This document shows, in pieces, positions 43,824 through 52,147 of a stretch of DNA of 64,000 nt. The stretch's first letter is position 1. Each line of letters begins with the position of its first letter. The stretch is from JAWLGZ01 sp041690635 (GTDB lineage: Bacteria > Pseudomonadota > Gammaproteobacteria > Thiohalomonadales > Thiohalomonadaceae): assembly GCA_041690635.1 (NCBI GenBank), contig JAWLGZ010000001.1, positions 496,001 to 560,000 on the forward strand, read 5' to 3'. Made by a program: the position numbers and the translations under genes. Under the pieces are notes generated by a model. That model was not told the origin of the DNA and ran no database searches. It saw nothing but the letters and a program-made list of their open reading frames with translations.

Positions 43824-46565
43824 TCAGCTGCCTTTCTGCCGGGCGGGCGCGATATCCCGCTCACCGGCGCGTAGCGCCTGTTCGGCCACCTCCAGTCGCT
43901 GCGGGTCGCTTACCACTTCGTAGTAAACGCGCTCGGTGCGGGAACCCGGCCCCGCCTGGCCGAGGCGGCGGATGTGCCCTTCGCGCAGCAGAATGAGGTG
44001 CCGTTCGCCCTGCAGGTCGCTACAGCGGCCGGCGAGGTAGCGCCCTGTGTCGTCCACCGGCACCGGCCTCAGATCGATCTCGCCGGCCAGTTTGTCGAAG
44101 CCGGTCGACTCCAGTTCCACACCATTGACGTTGTAACGCAGGTCGGTCTGCCCCTTCTCCCCACGCATCGGATGATCCGGGTCCAGCTCGTAGACCCGCA
44201 CCGCCACCCCCTCCGAATTCTCCGCCTCGCGCAGTTGCCAGGAGGATGACGAGAGCCGGTCGGCCCGGCTGATGGCGGGGGAGATCATGATCGGCTGATC
44301 CCCTTCGAAGATGTAGGAGGGGGGTGCCGGCTCGAAGGCGATACCGATGCCCACCTGCAACTCCGGCAGCCCCTGGCGGACCGATGCCCGGTTGTGTGCC
44401 TGCACCACCTCGAGCATACGGCGTGCAACGCCACAGGCCCGTGCAACGGCGGTCTGGGTGACCGGATCGTCCTCGTATTCGAGCACGGTGGCGATCACCG
44501 CATCCCCCTCCACGAACACCTTTTCCGCACCGAACCGGCGGAGCACGTCATTGATGGGGGCGAAGAACTTTCCGTCGAAGTGGGTGCCGGGGTTCAGTCC
44601 CCGCTCAAGGAGTTGGGTGGTCACCACGGTAGAGCCGCGCAGGTCTGCCTTCAGCACCACGTGCGCACGGACCCGCTCCCGGGTCGGCGGCGCCTCCTGC
44701 TCCGAGAGGAACTCATGCAGGCAGCGGTTGACCCGCGACAGCCTCAGCTCCTCCTCCTGCTCCAGCAGGCGGATCTGCTCCAGTATCGCCTGGACGATAC
44801 AGTAGTTGCGGATATCCCTGCGAAACGCCAGAAAGTCGCGTGCGAACCGCAGCATAAGTTGGCGGATCCGCCGATGCGGCGTGCGCCGTACGCGCCGGGC
44901 CAGCGTGAACAGCGGCGCGAGCGGCAGGGCCCGTTCACCACTGCCTGCCAGTCTGCGGATCTGCCGCAGCGCATTGGTGCGATCGCGACCACCGATCAGG
45001 TACTGGTAGACCAGCAGCGGATTGAGCGCCTCATAGTGGGTGTCGAAGACCTCGACCATCTCGTAGCCGGCGACCAGGCGTGGCAGCAGCCCCTCCCGGC
45101 GGCAGAACGCCTCCAGTTGCGCCGCCGCACGTCGCTGGTAGCGCCGCTGGCGCCGCCAGCGGGCTGCCCCCGCACGATCCCCCTCCAGTTCGGCCTCGGT
45201 CGCGGCGGTGGCTGCGTGATCCTGATCGAACAGGATGGCGATGTTCTCGCCCACATCAGTCCACAACCCGAAGGCCGGCATCTGCCCGCCCGACCAACCC
45301 AGGGCCTCGGTGCAGGTGTTCCAGTTGCGGCTCGACAGCCAGACGTAATCGCCGTCGGTCAACGATTCCGTGGCCGAACCTTCACCCCGGTAAAGACCGG
45401 CCACAAACTGTTCGAATCGGGAAAGGGTGTTGCGTTCCTCCGCCCGTCGTCCGGTCAGCACGTAGCGGTGCATGATCAGGCAGTCGTCGTTGGGATCGCT
45501 CTGCAGCAGCGGGTTGAACAGCAGCTCACGCGGCAGCAGCCACGGCTCACCGAACAGGCTCTCGCGCAGATCGGTCCCGGTGCTGGACTCCACCACCTCC
45601 AGTTGATCCAGCAACCGCTTGCGGGTGCGCTGTTCGATGGATCGACGCGCCTTGGAGACGCCAAACACATGGTCGTAGCGGGTCAGTTGATCCGGGCTGT
45701 GTCTCTCGGCACTGCGCTGCAGGCCCGCCCTCAGCCCGATCAGTTGTGCCTCGAACTCCCGCCCCACCGCCTCCAGCAGAAACTTCAGCACGGCAAACTG
45801 CAACAGGCCGATCCGGCTGGGTTCGTTAGCCCGCTTGGCGGCGCGGATAGCCGGCGCGAGCAGTTGACGGTAGCTCTCCCGATACTCTTCGAACAGCCGT
45901 CGGCCCGGCGGGGGCGCTGCCCGCTCCCCATGCCGGTTGCGGGTCATCTCGTGGGCGAGTATTGCGGTGACAAGGCCGCATGTCGCCGCACAAAAGCGGG
46001 GGCTGAGCCGGACATCGAGGTGAACGTTGTCGATCCCCCGCTGGAAGCTTTCCATATCCGGCACCACTGCCGAGGCGCGGATCAGGGGCATGGGGCTCCG
46101 CCAGGGCGCGCTGATCCAGTCGAGGGCAGCAAGTACAAGCGCCGCCGCGCCCAGCAGGAGCAGCAGTTCCGAGAGCGCAAAGCCGACCTGCACCGGGCCG
46201 ACCTGCAACGACACAACCCCAGTACTCTCCCCCACCAGCGCCGCATCCAGCCATTCACCGGCCAAGCCCGCGGCGACCAGCAGCCAGCCGGTCGCCGGCA
46301 CACCGCCCCAGCCAGCCCCACGTTCCGCCGCCCACAGGGAGAGAAGGACCGCGATAAGACCGAGCCCGAGCGCCGGCTGCTCCCCGGTCAGCGTGGTCAG
46401 ACCGCTGAAAAGGTGCTCCGGGCCCTGTACAAGCACAATCGCCAGGGGCCCGAAGTGGACCGCCCCGCTTGCCTCCAACAGGGTGTGTGCGATCAGCTTG
46501 GTCAGTTGATCGGTCAGGACCAGTCCGACAAAGATGGCGATCGCCTGCCGAATATGCCCCACCAC
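43824..46565 (-). CDS. Membrane protein: degenerate LspA-like domain plus class III cyclase-like domain
   Basis: 913 residues from a GTG at 46565 with GGGGA upstream; TATACT (complement of 46593-46598) may be the -10, which excludes the open but non-homologous extension to 46799. Residues about 1-160 resemble lipoprotein signal peptidase: FVGLVLTDQLTKLIA (DQLTK), several membrane segments, and GLAGEWLDAALVGESTGVVSLQVG where LspA has GNLIDR...VVDF; both catalytic Asp positions appear lost (Ser in GVVSLQ, Glu in ALSELLLL). A long soluble helical middle (about 200-620) is unrecognised. Residues about 635-790 look like an adenylate/guanylate cyclase domain: VVLKADLRGST (metal D641), FVEGDAVIA (metal D688), VGIGIAF, ISRADRL. 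The base-recognition Lys and transition-state Asn positions appear to be Phe and Ser, so catalysis is uncertain. Confidence 0.6.
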   Translation of the reverse strand: MVGHIRQAIAIFVGLVLTDQLTKLIAHTLLEASGAVHFGPLAIVLVQGPEHLFSGLTTLTGEQPALGLGLIAVLLSLWAAERGAGWGGVPATGWLLVAAGLAGEWLDAALVGESTGVVSLQVGPVQVGFALSELLLLLGAAALVLAALDWISAPWRSPMPLIRASAVVPDMESFQRGIDNVHLDVRLSPRFCAATCGLVTAILAHEMTRNRHGERAAPPPGRRLFEEYRESYRQLLAPAIRAAKRANEPSRIGLLQFAVLKFLLEAVGREFEAQLIGLRAGLQRSAERHSPDQLTRYDHVFGVSKARRSIEQRTRKRLLDQLEVVESSTGTDLRESLFGEPWLLPRELLFNPLLQSDPNDDCLIMHRYVLTGRRAEERNTLSRFEQFVAGLYRGEGSATESLTDGDYVWLSSRNWNTCTEALGWSGGQMPAFGLWTDVGENIAILFDQDHAATAATEAELEGDRAGAARWRRQRRYQRRAAAQLEAFCRREGLLPRLVAGYEMVEVFDTHYEALNPLLVYQYLIGGRDRTNALRQIRRLAGSGERALPLAPLFTLARRVRRTPHRRIRQLMLRFARDFLAFRRDIRNYCIVQAILEQIRLLEQEEELRLSRVNRCLHEFLSEQEAPPTRERVRAHVVLKADLRGSTVVTTQLLERGLNPGTHFDGKFFAPINDVLRRFGAEKVFVEGDAVIATVLEYEDDPVTQTAVARACGVARRMLEVVQAHNRASVRQGLPELQVGIGIAFEPAPPSYIFEGDQPIMISPAISRADRLSSSSWQLREAENSEGVAVRVYELDPDHPMRGEKGQTDLRYNVNGVELESTGFDKLAGEIDLRPVPVDDTGRYLAGRCSDLQGERHLILLREGHIRRLGQAGPGSRTERVYYEVVSDPQRLEVAEQALRAGERDIAPARQKGS

Positions 46566-46705
46566 GTCCGTTCCCCAGAGTCGAATGGCGGCAGTATAAC
46601 GCCGCCAGACACGGCGAGCGTGAAGGGTTGCCGCGGAAATGATGAGGGGTGTATGTTGGGCGTACGCCTCTGCTGACCGCGCGGCAAGCCGCCGCGGCAA
46701 GGTGA

Positions 46706-49700
46706 ATGATGAAGGAAAGCAGGCCTGAACGGCGCCGCTCCCCCAGCGGCAATGCAGCCGACGCCATCGGAATCGTGCGTGAGTCCGCCGATAAGACACG
46801 GAGCGGCACGCAGGAGGCGTTGTACCGTTCCATCCTGGCCGATCTGCCCGACCTGATCTGCCGCTGGCTCCCGGACGGCACCATCACCTACGTCAACGAC
46901 GAGTACTGCCGCTACTTCGGCCGTCCCTGCGCAGAGTTGGTCGGCAGCAACTTCATGCAGCTCCTGCCCCCTTCCGAGTGGGCGGCGATGAAGGAGCACG
47001 CCGCCCAACTGTGCAAGGAACACCCTACCGCGGTCATCGAACACAAGGTAATTGCCGGCGACGGCACGGTTCGCTGGCAGCGTTGGACCGACCGCGTGCT
47101 GCTGGACGAGAGCGGAGAGGTGGTCGGATTCCAGTCCACCGGCGCCGACATCACCCAACTCAAGGAGCAGGAGGAGGCGCTCCGGATCAGCGAGGAGCGT
47201 TTCGCCCTGGCGGTAGCCGGGAGCAATGACGGCATCTGGGACTGGGACCTGGCGAACCACCGGCTCTACTGGTCGGACCGGGTATTCACGTTGCTCGGCC
47301 TGGCGCCCGGCTCGGTGGCGCCGACCCCGGAATTTTATGAGGCCCTGATCCACCCGGAGGATCGCGCACAGGCAGCGATCCTGTTTGGCGCCCATCTCGG
47401 GCAGGGGGCACCCTACCGGGTGGAGTACCGTCTGCGCACCGGCTCAGGGGAGTATCGCTGGTACCTGGCCCGAGGCCAGGCGATACGCGACGAAGAGGGC
47501 AACCCAGTCCGGATGGCCGGCTCCCTCACCGATATTGATGCACGAAAAAGGACGGAGGCCCATCTCAAGCGATTGACCCGCACCCACTCGACGCTGAACG
47601 CCTGCAACCAGCTGCTGATCCATGCCGAGGAGGAGCAGTCATTGCTGGAGGGCTTCTGCCGCACGGTGATCGGCATCGGCGGCTACCGCTTCGCCGTTGT
47701 GGGCTACCTGCGTGAGCAGCGGATCGAACCGGTGGCTCACGCCGGATACGAGGATGGGTTTCTGCAGGCAATGGAACCCCGCCTGGCACTCGACCTTGCC
47801 CCCACCATCCCGGGGATGAGGGCCATGCTCGAAGGCGAAACGGCGATCATCAGGGATACCGACACCGAGGTGGACGACCCTCTCTGGAGGGAGGCGATAC
47901 GGCGCGGCTACCGCGCCATTATCGGGCTGCCGCTCACGGCCAAGGGGTCACTGTTCGGACTCCTGGTGATCATTGCGGAGGAACCGGACGCCTTCGACGA
48001 GAGCGAGGAGCGGATGCTGCTCGAACGGCTCGCCGCCGACCTCGCCTTCGGTATTCACACCCTGCGCATCCGCGCCGCACAGCGGGAGGCCGCGGCGATG
48101 CTCCACCTGAGCAACCGCGCCATGGAGGCGTCGCTCAACGCGATAATGATCACCGACACGCTGGCACCGGGAAGCCCGCTCATCTACGTCAACCCGGCCT
48201 TCGAGGCGATCACGGGGTACGCGGCTGCCGAGGTGCTGGGCCGTTCACCGGGATTCCTGCACGGCGACGATTCGGCACAACCGGCACTACTGGAGATCAA
48301 CGCCATCGTTCGCGAACAGCGAACCGGCTCGGCACTGCTACGTAACTACCGCAAGGACGGCACGCTGTTCTGGAACGATCTGCACATCTCACCGGTGCGC
48401 GACAGCGAGGGGCGGGTTACCCACTTTGTCGGCGTCATCAACGATGTCACCGAGCAACAGCGCTACCGCGAGCAGCTCGAGTACCAGGCCCAGCATGACG
48501 CACTGACCCATCTCCCCAACCGGAATTTGCTGCGCGATCGTCTGGCGCAATCGCTCATCTTCTCCGGGCGGCACGGACGCAACAGCGCCGTGCTGTTCCT
48601 GGATCTGGACCGCTTTAAGCTGGTCAACGACAGCCTTGGTCACCCGGTGGGCGACAGTCTGTTGACTCAGGTGGCAGAACGGCTTCGTCAGTGCGCCCGC
48701 CCCGGCGACACCATCGCCCGCTACGGGGGCGACGAGTTCGTGATCATCCTGTCGGAGGTGGCCGAGGAGGAGGACGTGACCCGGGTGGCGGAGACCATCC
48801 GCCACGCCGTCTCGGCGCCGTTCGAGATGGACGGCCACCTTATCCAGGTCACCTTCAGCATGGGCGTCAGCCTCTATCCACGTGACGGCGACAACCCCGA
48901 CATCCTGCTGCGCAATGCGGATACCGCGATGTACCAGGCCAAGGAACGGGGCCGCAACTTGGTCCACTTCTACACGGCGGAACTGAACCGTCGGATGATC
49001 AATCGGCTCACCATGGAGGCACGGTTGCGGCGTGCACTCGATGAGGGCCAGCTCCTGCTCCACTACCAGCCCCAGATCGACCTGCGCACCGGCCGAATTG
49101 CGGGCATGGAGGCGCTTCTGCGGTGGAACGATCCGGAGCACGGCATGATCAGCCCGATGGAGTTCATTCCGCTTGCGGAGGAGACCGGCCTCATCATTCC
49201 CATCGGTGAGTGGGTGCTCAAGACCGCCTGCGAGCAGGGCAGGCGCTGGGCGACTGATGGGTTGCGCGTGCGGGTCGCGGTCAATGTCTCGGCCCGGCAG
49301 ATCGAGCGACCGGATTTCGCCCAGGTGGTAGGCGGGGCGATCAAGGCCACCGGTTTCGAGGCGGCACTGCTGGAGCTTGAGCTGACGGAAACCGCGGTGA
49401 TGTCCAATCCCGACGAGATGGTCAAGCGGCTGCAGGAGGTCAAGCGGCACGGCTGCCAGATTGCACTCGACGACTTCGGCACCGGCTACTCCAGCCTGGC
49501 CCACCTCAGCCGCTTTGTGTTCGACAAGCTGAAGATCGACCAATCGTTCGTCCGCGAGGTCGCCGAAAATCCCAGTGACTCGGCCATTGCGATCACCATC
49601 ATCGGAATGGCGCGCGGGCTGCACCTGCGGGTTATCGCCGAGGGGGTGGAGAACGAGACGCAGCTTCGCTACCTGCAGCGCCACGGCTGCGACGAAGTGC

Positions 49701-50197
49701 AGGGTTTCCACATCGGCCGGCCACTGCCCGCCGAGGAGGCAAGCGCACTATTGTGCAGTGACTGGCGGCTGCCGAGTGCGGACGGACAGGTGACTCCCAA
49801 CCAGCGCACGCTGGTACTGGTGGATGACGAACCGAATATCACCCGGGCGCTGCACCGGGTACTCCGCCGCGACGGCTACCGCATCCTGGCGGTGAATCAT
49901 CCACGAGAGGTGTTCGATCTGCTGGCCAAACACCGCGTCCAGGTGATCATCTCCGACCAACGGATGCCGGAGATGCAGGGCACCGAGCTACTGGCCCGGG
50001 TCAAGGATCTCTACCCCAACGTGGTCCGCATGATCCTCTCGGGGTATACCGAGGTGGGCACGGTCACCGATGCGGTGAACCGCGGCTGGATCTACAAGTT
50101 CCTGACCAAACCGTGGGAGGAGGAGGAGTTGCGCCGACAGGTACAGGACGCGTTCGAGCAGTACGAGCGCAACACCGCCGTAACCGAGAAGGAGTAG
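46706..50197 (+). CDS. PAS-PAS-GAF-PAS-GGDEF-EAL-REC signalling protein
   Basis: 1163 residues; AAGGTGA precedes the double ATG. Domains in order: PAS (about 35-150), PAS/PAC with a PAS_3-like core (about 160-280), GAF (about 300-450), PAS (about 465-585), GGDEF (about 590-750; RYGGDEF at 672-678, inhibitory I-site RPGD at 665-668), EAL (about 765-1015; EALLRW from 802, DDFGTGYSS at 922-930), and a C-terminal receiver (about 1033-1150, LVLVDDEPN, phosphoacceptor D1084 in ISDQRMP, K in FLTKPW). No membrane segment, so cytoplasmic. It should make and/or degrade c-di-GMP. A receiver after EAL is an unusual order. Divergent from the cyclase-like gene; the starts are 141 bases apart. Confidence 0.93.
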   Translation: MMKESRPERRRSPSGNAADAIGIVRESADKTRSGTQEALYRSILADLPDLICRWLPDGTITYVNDEYCRYFGRPCAELVGSNFMQLLPPSEWAAMKEHAAQLCKEHPTAVIEHKVIAGDGTVRWQRWTDRVLLDESGEVVGFQSTGADITQLKEQEEALRISEERFALAVAGSNDGIWDWDLANHRLYWSDRVFTLLGLAPGSVAPTPEFYEALIHPEDRAQAAILFGAHLGQGAPYRVEYRLRTGSGEYRWYLARGQAIRDEEGNPVRMAGSLTDIDARKRTEAHLKRLTRTHSTLNACNQLLIHAEEEQSLLEGFCRTVIGIGGYRFAVVGYLREQRIEPVAHAGYEDGFLQAMEPRLALDLAPTIPGMRAMLEGETAIIRDTDTEVDDPLWREAIRRGYRAIIGLPLTAKGSLFGLLVIIAEEPDAFDESEERMLLERLAADLAFGIHTLRIRAAQREAAAMLHLSNRAMEASLNAIMITDTLAPGSPLIYVNPAFEAITGYAAAEVLGRSPGFLHGDDSAQPALLEINAIVREQRTGSALLRNYRKDGTLFWNDLHISPVRDSEGRVTHFVGVINDVTEQQRYREQLEYQAQHDALTHLPNRNLLRDRLAQSLIFSGRHGRNSAVLFLDLDRFKLVNDSLGHPVGDSLLTQVAERLRQCARPGDTIARYGGDEFVIILSEVAEEEDVTRVAETIRHAVSAPFEMDGHLIQVTFSMGVSLYPRDGDNPDILLRNADTAMYQAKERGRNLVHFYTAELNRRMINRLTMEARLRRALDEGQLLLHYQPQIDLRTGRIAGMEALLRWNDPEHGMISPMEFIPLAEETGLIIPIGEWVLKTACEQGRRWATDGLRVRVAVNVSARQIERPDFAQVVGGAIKATGFEAALLELELTETAVMSNPDEMVKRLQEVKRHGCQIALDDFGTGYSSLAHLSRFVFDKLKIDQSFVREVAENPSDSAIAITIIGMARGLHLRVIAEGVENETQLRYLQRHGCDEVQGFHIGRPLPAEEASALLCSDWRLPSADGQVTPNQRTLVLVDDEPNITRALHRVLRRDGYRILAVNHPREVFDLLAKHRVQVIISDQRMPEMQGTELLARVKDLYPNVVRMILSGYTEVGTVTDAVNRGWIYKFLTKPWEEEELRRQVQDAFEQYERNTAVTEKE

Positions 50198-50200
50198 TTT

Positions 50201-50779
50201 TCAGCTCACTCCCTTGCTGCGGAGGAACGCGCTGTACTGCTGATCGGTGCCGGCGATGTGGTTCAGGAGCCACTGTTTCAGGAACTGCACCATCTCCTCG
50301 ATGGTACCGGCGGGGTCCTTACGGTAGGCCTCCAGGAACTGCTCCACCTTCTGAATCATCGCTTCGTGCTGGCGCTTGTGCTCCTCAAACCCTGGGTAGC
50401 CGAGCTCGGACATCAGCACCTCTTCGCGCTCGAAGTGGGTCCGGGTGTAATCGACCAGTTCATCCAGCGCCTGCCGCTCGTATGCCTCGCCGGTGGGGTA
50501 GTGGGCAGCGGTCTGAAGATTGTTGATGAGATGCAGCAGCCGCCGGTGGTCCTCGTCGAGGGCGGCGATGCCGACACTGTAATCGTCGTTCCACGCGATA
50601 AAGCGCCGTGCCACGATGCGGCTGTGCGCCACCGGGACCAGAAACAGGACCGCCATCAGCACCCAGGGCACAGGATTTCCCGGTCCGAACAGGAATCCCA
50701 GCGCAATTGCGACGACCAGCGACACCACCACCAAGGCCAGCAGAAAGCCGCTGATCCGCTTGTTTACCAGTGTCCCCAT
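50201..50779 (-). CDS. Membrane-anchored bacteriohemerythrin
   Basis: 192 residues from the ATG at 50779, with GGGGAG upstream; the longer frame (50818) lacks a ribosome site. Two N-terminal membrane segments (about 10-31 and 38-51) precede a hemerythrin domain with all expected di-iron ligands: H78 (LDEDHRRL), H115 and E119 (THFEREE), H134 and H138 (EEHKRQH), H174 and D179 (NHIAGTD). It binds O2 reversibly, in storage, delivery or sensing. It converges on the c-di-GMP gene with 3 bases between stops. A possible FNR-type site lies upstream. Confidence 0.92.
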   Translation of the reverse strand: MGTLVNKRISGFLLALVVVSLVVAIALGFLFGPGNPVPWVLMAVLFLVPVAHSRIVARRFIAWNDDYSVGIAALDEDHRRLLHLINNLQTAAHYPTGEAYERQALDELVDYTRTHFEREEVLMSELGYPGFEEHKRQHEAMIQKVEQFLEAYRKDPAGTIEEMVQFLKQWLLNHIAGTDQQYSAFLRSKGVS

Positions 50780-50841
50780 GTGAATGCTCCCCTGTTCGGT
50801 GCCAAATAGCGACACCATGCACAGGCGCGGAGCCGGTCGCC

Positions 50842-50855
50842 TTGTCCTGGATCAA
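50842..50855 (-). promoter_or_regulatory. Possible FNR/ANR-type site upstream of the hemerythrin gene
   Basis: TTGTCCTGGATCAA; on the coding strand TTGATCCAGGACAA. This matches the FNR consensus TTGATNNNNATCAA at 8 of 10 positions and lies about 63 bases before the hemerythrin start codon. Oxygen-linked control would make sense for this product, but no strong -10 is positioned for a class II site. Confidence 0.35.
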
Positions 50856-50921
50856 GTCGGTATAAAGGTCGAGGTGCCGATCATTCTTGTGAAAAGTGGA
50901 TAGGCCTTTGCCCCTGCCCAA

Positions 50922-52007
50922 CTAGCCCCGAGCCCCGAGTTCTGCCGCCAAGGCATCCAGGAAGCGGTCGTTCTCCTGCGGCGTGCCGACGGTGACCCGC
51001 AGGCAGTCGGCGAGCGGTCCCGCGTTACCCCCGAAACTCTTTACCAGCACACCGCGCCGCTTGATCCCCGCAAAAACCGTTTCGCCGCGCCCCGGCGGAA
51101 CACGAAACAGGATGAAGTTGGCGACCGAGGGGTAGGCGGTTACCGGCAGTTCGCCGAGCCGTCCATACATCCGCTCGCGCTCCTCACGGATACGGCGGGT
51201 CTGGGTGGCGAACAGGTCGCGCCGCGCCAGGGCAAAATCGGCGCTGGCCTGGGTGAGGACATTGATGTTGTACGGCAACCGGACCTTCTCCAGTTCGCCC
51301 AGCAACCCCGGCGCGCCGACCAGCAGCCCCAGCCGCAGCCCGGCCAGGCCCAGCTTCGACAGCGTGCGCATCACCAGCAGGTTGTCGTGGCAGCCGAGCC
51401 GGTCCATGAAACTCTGTTCGGCAAACGCGTGGTAAGCCTCGTCCACCACCACCAGACCGTCGGCCGCCTGAATGATCGCCTCCACCGCGCGCTCGTCGAA
51501 CAGATTGCCGGTGGGATTGTTCGGGTAGGCCAGGAAGGTGAGTGCCGGCTGGTGGGTTGCGATGGCGTCGAGCATGGCTGGCAGGTCGAGGGAGAAATCC
51601 TCCGCCAGCGGCACCCCCACGTACTGCATGCCGGTGAAGGCGGCGATAAGCCGGTACATGGCGAAACCGGGCTCCGGCGCCAGCAGTACCCGCCCCGGAC
51701 CGCCCGCCGCCATCGCCAGGATCTGGATGATCTCGTCGGAACCGTTGCCGAGCAGCAGATCCATCCCTTCCGGCACCCCCATCGCCTCCCGCAGCCGGCT
51801 CCGGACCCGCGCGGCGCCCGGGTCCGGATAGCGGTTCAGCGGCACGCCGCGCAGCAGTTCCAGCCAGGCGGCGACCACCTCCTCCGGCCAGCCGTAGGGG
51901 TTCTCCATGGCGTCCAGTTTCACCAGCCCCTCGGCGGGCGGTACATGGTAGGCGGAGAGCGCCCGGATCTCCGGACGAATCCAGCGTTCAATGGGGGGGG
52001 AGGACAT
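50922..52007 (-). CDS. hisC: Histidinol-phosphate aminotransferase HisC
   Basis: 361 residues. A PLP enzyme of fold type I that converts imidazole-acetol phosphate to histidinol phosphate. Motifs: KLDAMENPYG and NRYPDPGAARVRSRLREAMGVP, LGNGSDEIIQILAMA, YPNNPTGN, VVDEAYHAFA, and MRTLSKLGLAGLRLG with the PLP Lys. The ATG is immediately preceded by a 7-bp-period array with no ribosome site in the usual place. Last gene of the murA-hisG-hisD-hisC run. Confidence 0.96.
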   Translation of the reverse strand: MSSPPIERWIRPEIRALSAYHVPPAEGLVKLDAMENPYGWPEEVVAAWLELLRGVPLNRYPDPGAARVRSRLREAMGVPEGMDLLLGNGSDEIIQILAMAAGGPGRVLLAPEPGFAMYRLIAAFTGMQYVGVPLAEDFSLDLPAMLDAIATHQPALTFLAYPNNPTGNLFDERAVEAIIQAADGLVVVDEAYHAFAEQSFMDRLGCHDNLLVMRTLSKLGLAGLRLGLLVGAPGLLGELEKVRLPYNINVLTQASADFALARRDLFATQTRRIREERERMYGRLGELPVTAYPSVANFILFRVPPGRGETVFAGIKRRGVLVKSFGGNAGPLADCLRVTVGTPQENDRFLDALAAELGARG

Positions 52008-52147
52008 GGTCGGTGGTCGGTGGTCGGTGGTCGGTGGTCGGTGGTCGGTGGTCGGTGGTCGGTGGTCGGTGGTCGGTGGTTGCTGGTTGCTGGTTGCTGG
52101 TTGCTGGTAAGTGGTTCTTGTCCAGCATCCAGAGTCCAGACAGACCT
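52008..52147. repeat. 7-bp-period array filling the hisD-hisC spacer
   Basis: Starting at the base after the hisC start codon region, GGTCGGT repeats ten times (52008-52077), then GGTTGCT four times (52078-52105), then GGTAAGT, GGTTCTT, GTCCAGC, ATCCAGA, GTCCAGA and CAGACCT in the same 7-base phase, reaching the hisD stop. On the coding (minus) strand the units read ACCGACC immediately before ATG. The ten identical units suggest recent expansion; the array cannot encode a ribosome site of AGGAGG type. Confidence 0.9.

Noticed and set aside
44394..46676. 760-residue plus-strand open frame opposite the cyclase-like gene
   Set aside because: Antisense shadow; the minus-strand frame has membrane segments and cyclase motifs.
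46566..46799. Longer start for the cyclase-like protein
   Set aside because: The added residues are Arg-rich without homology, would overlap the start of the divergent gene, and precede a likely -10 element.
52008..52147. CRISPR-like array or repeat protein (TTDHRPP frame) in the hisD-hisC spacer
   Set aside because: Units are contiguous 7-mers with no spacers; the open frame is a by-product of the repeat and overlaps hisD out of frame.
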